Part shown: one piece after another, positions 59,101-64,000 of the stretch
Layout of the letters: each line of letters starts with the position of its first letter
Numbering within the stretch: position 1 is the stretch's first letter
DNA from: Scenedesmus sp. ARA3
Lineage: Eukaryota; Chlorophyta; Chlorophyceae; Sphaeropleales; Scenedesmaceae
Reading direction: 5' to 3'
DNA length: 64,000 bases
Assembly (NCBI GenBank): GCA_004335835.1
Contig: RWJK01001840.1
Location: forward strand, 62,001 to 126,000
The notes under the pieces: model-generated
What the model was told of the DNA's origin: nothing
Databases searched by the model: none
The model's input: the letters and a program-made list of their open reading frames with translations, nothing else
Position numbers and translations under genes: made by a program

Positions 59101-61164
59101 ACGGGCAAGCTGCTGATCAAGGTGCGGCTGCTGCTGGGATCTGTGTTCCTTTACCTGAATTCTGATGCAAGGTGTAAATGTAGTTGATACTTTGGCTTTG
59201 TCCTGGGCACGGGCAAGCTGCTGATCACGGTGCGGCTTTGTTCTGTTACACACCGCTTACATAACGCTTACTTCTGTCAGCGCTACTCCTCAGCGTCGGC
59301 GGGGTGGTGTGTGTGAGGGCAACACTGGCGCGGGCTTCATCCTAGGCACGGGCAAGCTGCTGATCAAGGTGCGGCTTTGTACTGTTACAGAACGGCTATG
59401 AACGGTTATTCCTATCTGCATAACTGTTATTTCTGTCAGCACTACTTTTCAGGGTTGGCAGGGTGGTGTGTGCGGGGTAAACACTGATGCAGGCTTCATC
59501 CTGGGCACGGGCAAGCTGCTGATCAAGGTGCGGCTGCTGCTGGCGTTGAATTTTGTTTTATGCTTTACGAAACTATAGACAAACTTGGTGTGACGTCATC
59601 CGGAACCCCGGATTACGCCACATCAAGTTTGTCTATAGTTTCGTAAAGCATAAACCAAGATTCAACGCCAGCCGCAGCCGCACCTTGATCAGCAAGCTGG
59701 GGTTCCGGCAAGCTGCTCTGATCAGGGTGGTGGTGCTGACAGTGCTGCTGCTGTTGCTGCTGCCTGCCCTGCGCAGGTGCCCCCCACTATGCGCTTTGTG
59801 CTGGACGGCGAGATGCCTGAGTACCTGCTGGCCAAGGACCTCATCCTGCAGGTGGGCTGCTTTTGTATACATGTATTCACGGGGGGGGCACTAAGAAATC
59901 TGACAGACACTATGTTGATTAGTTCGAAAGGGGGGGTACCCCCACCCCCCCTTCCTCCATCAAAAGGGCTCAAACAGCCGTTTACACCCCCCTAAATATT
60001 AATTATATATATTGTTTAATTGATATGCGGGTTTATTTGGGGTAGTTCGTGCTGTATGACACAGTTGTGATGCCTGGATCGATCCATCGATCGAACCGCT
60101 GCGTGACAGCTGCAAGACAGCATCGACCTTAACAAAGCCCTAACATATAGGCGGTTGCAAAGCATGTACAAAGCGGTTGCTATGGCCTGGTTCACTGTGC
60201 TGCGCTTCGCCCTGAGGTCGCAAGCACCCCTCTGCCTCTGCCTGAGCTGTCAGCGGTGCCCCCCTAAAAGTGCCTGTAGCACCCTCTGGTCACCAGAACT
60301 TAAGTAAGGAACCTACAAACCACCTTAATCAACTCATATCAACAATAGCTTGCATTTGAGCTGCGTACGGCGCTGATCCGACGCCTACAAAGAAAGTTGG
60401 CAGCAAGACAGCAAGATACCTGAACCCCCCCCAGACCCCCACCCCCCACCCTCTTTTGACCTTGTCAGATGGGCGATTATCTATTATTTTAAGTTATTTA
60501 TATCGTAATTAATATATTGTGTAAGTTTCGATCCAAATCAACTTAGTGTCAAAAAGTTACAGAGTGCCCCCCCCCCTTGATGTATTCGTGGATATTCTTG
60601 ACGAAAAATGTGTGAGCATCGCAAGCGTTGCGACATATGGAGTACCTGCTGGTCAAGGAATTCATCCTGCAGGTGGGATGCTTGTGATTTTCTCTCAATG
60701 CATGTGTTTTGTGACTAAGTGACATGTGGCTTTGTGATTATGTGACATGTGGCTATGTGACATGAAAAGGCACGCATTGCAACATGTATGTAACTGCTGG
60801 CCAAGGACGCATCCTGCAGGTGTGCTGCTTGTGTGCTAATCTCCTTAAACAATGGGGTGCAATGTGTCGATGTTTTCACGCATGAATGCTACAAGCATTG
60901 CGACGGACGGAGTACCTGCTGCTGCTGCTGCTGCTGCTGCTGCAGATCATCGGCAAGAGCAGCATGACGGGTGCCACCTACAGGGGCATGGAGTTCACCG
61001 GGTCTGCCATTGAGGGCATGAGAACACGAACATGGCTCACACACCCTGCTGCTGCTGCTGCCGCTGCTGCTGCTGCTGCTGCTGCTGCCAGATCATCGGC
61101 GAGATCAGCGTTGCTGGTGCCACCTACAAGGCCATGGAGTTCACCGACTCACACACTCACCCAC

Positions 61165-61202
<38 letters not shown>

Positions 61203-63764
61203 ATCATTGGCGAGATCAGCGTCGCGGGTGCCACCTACAAGGCCATGGAGTTCACACGCTCACATACCCTGCTGCTGCTGCCGCCGCTGCTGCTGTGCTG
61301 CTGCTGCTGCTGCTGCTGCTGCAGATCATCGGCGAGATCAGCGTTGCCGGTGCCACCTACAAGGCCATGGAGTTCACCGGCTCACATACCCTGCTGCTGC
61401 CGCTACCGCTACCGCTGCCGCCGCTGCTGCTGCTGCTGCTGCTGCTGCCGCCGCCAGATCATCGGCGAGATCAGCGTTGCCGGTGCCACCTACAAGGCGA
61501 TGGAGTTCATCGGCTCAGCCATTGAGGGCATGAACATGGATGAGCGCATGACCGTGTGCAACATGGTTGTGGAAGCGGGCGGCAAGAACGGCGTCATTGC
61601 GCCCGATCAGACCACGTTTGACTATGTGCGGGAGCGCACTAGCGAGGAGTTTGAGCCAGTGTACACCGACGCTGCCGCCAGCTTCTGCGCAGACTACAAG
61701 TGAGTGCGGGTTTCGGGGTTTGGGGGTTTATGTGGGTGGGCAGAGAGCCTGAGCTTTTGGGGCCTGCGGTGCAAGGCCATGCTGGTGTGGAGCCATGCAC
61801 TACAGCCTGTAGTACAGGCGAACGCGCAAGAGGGGCTATGGATTATTGTACCGGGTGTTGCAGGGTGTTGCAGGATGTTTGGGGTGGTGCATGGTTTTTT
61901 TCTGCACGGAAGGATCAGAGTTATGCTGAGGAGTTTGAGCCGGTGTACACTGACGCTGCCGCCAGCTTCTGCGCAGACTACAAGTGAGTGGGGGTGCGCA
62001 GCTGCGGGGTAGCAGCTTGGGGGACGAGCAGGGTGCTACGTGTTGTAGGACATCTGCAAGAGTGTATATCTCCAGAATCTGCTGCTATCAACCCTGCGTG
62101 ATGTATTCATGGTATCTGACATCCAACGTATTGTTTTGTTGTGTCAGTTGTTCAACAGCAGAACCTCGTCTCACGCTTTAACGCAGGTGGGATGTGTCCA
62201 AGCTGGAGCCGCTGGTGGCTGCCCCACACTCGCCAGACAACCGCAAGACGGCGCGCGAGTGCAGCGACGTGAAGATCGACCGCGTCTACATCGGCAGCTG
62301 CACAGGTGCGGAAAATGGCTGTTGTTTGTGTGAGGTATGTACAGCGACTGGCTATGTGAGGACGGCTGACTTCAGAGCAGCCGGCACGTCAGCACACCGC
62401 TGACCATGTTTGACCGGCCTACTCAATAGCTGCTGCTGCCTCTCTGCTGCCGCTGCTGCATGCTTATGATAATTGCTGCAGGCGGCAAGACGGAGGACTT
62501 CATGTCAGCCGCCAAGCTGTTCCACAGGGCCAAGCGCCAAGTGAAGGTGCCCACGTACCTGGTGCCCGCCACGCAAAAGGTGTGTTTGGGTAACGCCGGA
62601 AAGATGACAATTTTCATGATATCATAATGTCATATTATCAAAGATTGAAGGTGGATATTATAATGCAAAGACGGCGCCCGCCGCGCGAAGGTTGCGGCGC
62701 AGCGCGTTGGTAATTGGCTGTTGTGGGGTGCACAGGTGAGCGAAGCAAGCTGTATGCTGCTGAGCTGGTGCGAAACGTTGCAGTTGCCACTCACACCACT
62801 CACACAACTTTCATGCTGGTGCTGACTGTGCTGTGCTGTGTGCTGCTGCCGCAGGTGTGGGCTGACGTGTACACGCTGCCAGTGCCCGGCTGCGACGGCA
62901 AGACAGCAGCGGAGATCTTTGAGGAGGCCGGCTGCACCACGCCCGCAGCACCCAGCTGCGCAGCGTGCCTGGGCGGGCCCCGCGACACATTCGCGCGCAT
63001 GAACGAGCCCGAGGTAAGCATTTTTGTGTTTGCATGTGTTTTTATGCGGATGCTGGGGTTGTTTCAGCATGTTGGCGTGCCTGGGCGGCCTTTGCGACAC
63101 CTTTGCGCGCATGAATGAGCCCTGGGTGCGATGGGTAGTGTCACAAAGCAATCCCACTGTCAACATGGATTGCGGTGGCGGCGGCGGCTGCTGCCTATTG
63201 CTGGTGTTTGCATGTAGAGATGCGCGCATGAACGAGCCGGGGGTGTGTGCAGCGGATGCAGGGCCGTCGGTGGCCCATGCAGTACCTGCCTGCTCTAGCA
63301 GTGTATGTTTGTTGCAGAACAAACACGACTTAACGAGCTCCTGCCTGCTGCTGCTGCTGCTGCTGCTGCAGGTGTGTGTTAGCACCACCAACCGCAACTT
63401 CCCCGGGCGTATGGGCCACAAGGAGGGCCAGGTGTACCTGGCCAGCCCTTACACCGCGCACATGTCTGACCTGCTGCACTGCTGCTGTTGCTGCTGCTAC
63501 TGCTGCTGCGGTGCCTGTCATGTGTGTGTCAGCATGCACCACCAACCACAACCATTAATGGGGCACACTACGTCTTACGCGTGCCTTACTGCCTTGCTGC
63601 TCTGTTTTTTCACACTGCCCTGCCAGGTGTGCGTCAGCACCACCAACCGCAACTTCCCCGGGCGCATGGGCCACAAGGAGGGCCAGGTGTACCTGGCCAG
63701 CCCCTACACCGCAGCAGCATCAGCACTCAAGGGCTTCGTGTGCGACCCACGCGAGTACATGTGA
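55637..63764 (+). CDS. LEU1L: 3-isopropylmalate dehydratase large subunit, chloroplast
   Basis: Core exons in phase: 56587-56646, 57125-57235, 58147-58235, 58432-58540, 58981-59121, 59777-59851, 61458-61699, 62187-62305, 62482-62579, 62855-63013, 63627-63764 (TGA), 446 residues. Likely transit-peptide exons are 55637-55679 ([14 protein letters not shown]) and one from 55797 ([20 protein letters not shown]). The join from there to 56587 is unresolved, so a small exon may be missing. It isomerises 2- and 3-isopropylmalate in leucine synthesis with a small-subunit partner. Aconitase-superfamily signatures are present: [25 protein letters not shown], and 4Fe-4S Cys in GSCTGGKTEDF and [12 protein letters not shown], then NRNFPGRMG. 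All ligands are intact. Symbol by analogy with Chlamydomonas. Introns are full of partial exon copies. Confidence 0.93.
57022..57048 (+). repeat. Acceptor-side echo of the VVPGQN exon
   Basis: TTTGTCAG followed by GTGGTGCCGGGCCAGAACAT repeats the opening of the exon at 57125, about 100 bases upstream of it, then diverges. Confidence 0.75.
57702..57720 (+). repeat. Short acceptor-side echo of the VWDRER exon
   Basis: A TTAG followed by GTGTGGGACCGCGAGCG matches the start of the exon at 58147 (GTGTGGGACCGTGAGCG). The match is 16 of 17 bases, about 440 bases upstream. Confidence 0.5.
58637..58677 (+). repeat. Donor-side echo of the [11 protein letters not shown] exon
   Basis: CTACAAGGGCGTGTGCCATG...GCGCAG followed by GTGCGGGCA repeats the exon end at 58540 and its donor with a single visible substitution. 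Confidence 0.88.
59188..59536 (+). repeat. Three donor-side echoes of the TGKLLIK exon
   Basis: The tail of the exon ending at 59121 (GCTTCATCCTGGGCACGGGC... with donor GTGCGG) recurs ending near 59229, 59369 and 59528. Copy 2 and copy 3 reach back to the GNTDAG codons. All keep GTGCGGCT at the donor. Intron sequence between them (TACTGTTACA..., TTCTGTCAGC) is repeated too. Confidence 0.88.
59511..59700 (+). repeat. Near-perfect inverted repeat (hairpin) with exon-derived arms
   Basis: Left arm 59511-59594 and right arm about 59618-59700 are reverse complements with few mismatches; the spacer is about 23 bases. The core ATGCTTTACGAAACTATAGA pairs with TCTATAGTTTCGTAAAGCAT. The left arm contains the third exon echo (GCTGATCAAGGTGCGGCTG), and the right arm carries its complement (CAGCCGCACCTTGATCAGC), so the palindrome formed by inverted duplication of an echo. 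Transcribed with the gene, it would fold into a stem of about 80 pairs. Confidence 0.9.
59878..60579. mobile_element. hAT-like non-autonomous TIR element in an intron
   Basis: About 702 bases with imperfect terminal inverted repeats of roughly 45 bases: CACGGGGGGGGCACT... at the left end and the complement of CAAGGGGGGGGGGCACT... at the right. Both ends share GACACTA-GTTGATT and TCGAA further in. The flanks carry a direct ATGTATT at 59871-59877 and 60580-60586, 8 bp (ATGTATTC) if the left end is set one base in. TIRs starting CA-rich-G and 7-8 bp target duplications fit the hAT superfamily. The interior has C-homopolymers and A/T-rich blocks near 59995-60020 and 60480-60520, unlike the surrounding DNA, and no transposase frame. 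Confidence 0.75.
60638..60830 (+). repeat. Two donor-side echoes of the LLAKDLILQ exon
   Basis: After the TIR element, TGGAGTACCTGCTGGTCAAG...CTGCAG-GTGGGA (to about 60672) and AACTGCTGGCCAAGGACGCA...CTGCAG-GTGTGC (to about 60819) repeat the exon ending at 59851 with its donor. The element therefore inserted between an exon and its echoes. Confidence 0.85.
60920..61457 (+). repeat. Four-copy acceptor array before the [13 protein letters not shown] exon
   Basis: (CTG)n-CAG or CCAG followed by the exon head occurs at 60946, 61092, 61203 and 61325 before the full exon at 61458. The first is divergent ([17 protein letters not shown]...) but longest; the next three read [18 protein letters not shown] almost unchanged. 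Each copy ends after 50-75 bases and runs into the next CTG tract without a donor. Spacing is 146, 111, 122 and 133 bases. Confidence 0.9.
61925..61990 (+). repeat. Donor-side echo of the CADYK exon end
   Basis: GAGGAGTTTGAGCCGGTGTA...GACTACAA followed by GTGAGT repeats the last ~60 bases of the exon ending at 61699, almost exactly and with the same donor. Confidence 0.88.
63063..63245 (+). repeat. Donor-side echoes of the [15 protein letters not shown] exon
   Basis: Near 63073-63122 the block TGCCTGGGCGG...TTTGCGACACCTTTGCGCGCATGAATGAGCCC repeats the exon end at 63013. A shorter GCGCGCATGAACGAGCCG lies near 63221-63240. The donor position reads TGGGTGCG in the first and GGGGTGTG in the second. 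Confidence 0.8.
63372..63556 (+). repeat. Acceptor-side copies of the last isomerase exon
   Basis: A (CTG)n-CAG acceptor and about 88 bases of the last exon ([15 protein letters not shown]...LASPYTA) occur at 63372-63459, where the reading departs at HMSDL. A shorter piece (GTGTGTGTCAGCATGCACCA) follows near 63523. The full exon starts at 63627. Using the first copy as terminal exon would lose the C-terminal [10 protein letters not shown]. Confidence 0.88.
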
Positions 63765-64000
63765 GGCGGCAGCTATGTTCGAGGCAAAGGCGAAGCTGTT
63801 ACTGCTGCGCAGCAGACTCGCGCCCACTGCAGCAGCTGTGCAGGCGGATGTGTTGCAGCTGCAGCTGCAATGTCAGCGCAGTGCAGTGCAGCTGCTGGAT
63901 GAGGTGCTGCTGCTGCAGCAATGATGTGCTGAGCTATGGATGGGGCTCCTGCAAGCCGCTGTGCGGCTGCAGGGGTGCCTGGAGTGGCAGTGCTGTGCGC
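63765..64000. other. 3' flank of the isomerase gene
   Basis: CTG/CAG-rich sequence after the stop at 63762-63764. I see no copy of the last codons in this part and no new gene start before the window ends. Confidence 0.4.

Overview
The window is nuclear DNA of a green alga. The genes are GC-rich and intron-rich, introns follow GT-AG, and the sequence is saturated with CAG/CTG runs. The recognisable proteins are plant-type: a two-part chloroplast isopropylmalate isomerase large subunit, a class-2 DYRK kinase, a plant-like NAD malate dehydrogenase, and Ser-Pro-rich matrix glycoproteins with ShKT modules. CAG-rich chlorophytes of the Sphaeropleales/Scenedesmaceae type are my best guess. That placement is inference, because no marker gene is present. 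There are no operons, and neighbouring genes share no pathway.

Layout. 1-1121 (+): 3' part of an unrecognised membrane-protein gene, followed by three degenerate copies of its last exon. 3747-9936 (-): secreted ShKT/SPSP-repeat glycoprotein, first exon not located. 10237-11164 (-): possible unrecognised exons. 12171-26068 (+): a 14-exon gene that translates through in one frame to about 2,854 residues, with a signal peptide, two LamG domains, a series of FN2-like Cys modules, one transmembrane helix and a long low-complexity tail. 28091-30811 (-): Gln/Ala-rich protein. 30810-31226 (+): NB-ARC-like remnant. 32854-34009 (+): RRM protein of the PPIE/CYP33 type. 35424-39804 (+): class-2 DYRK kinase. 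41823-45109 (+): malate dehydrogenase. 47224-50745 (+): secreted class-3 lipase. 55637-63764 (+): isopropylmalate dehydratase large subunit. The stretches near 1.8-3.7, 10-12, 26-28, 31-33, 34-35, 40-42, 45-47 and 51-55.6 kb hold no confident gene.

The most striking feature is not a gene. In five of the multi-exon genes the introns and 3' flanks contain tandem, diverged, partial copies of the adjacent exon edge with its splice site attached. Donor-side copies (exon tail plus GT) lie downstream of the exon, and acceptor-side copies ((CTG)n-CAG plus exon head) lie upstream. Last exons are followed by copies of their final codons and stop. I count more than 45 such echoes. The RRM and DYRK genes, between affected genes, appear free of them. 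Many 3' splice sites sit directly in a (CTG)n tract. One echo set in the isomerase gene has become a near-perfect hairpin, next to a 0.7-kb hAT-like TIR element.
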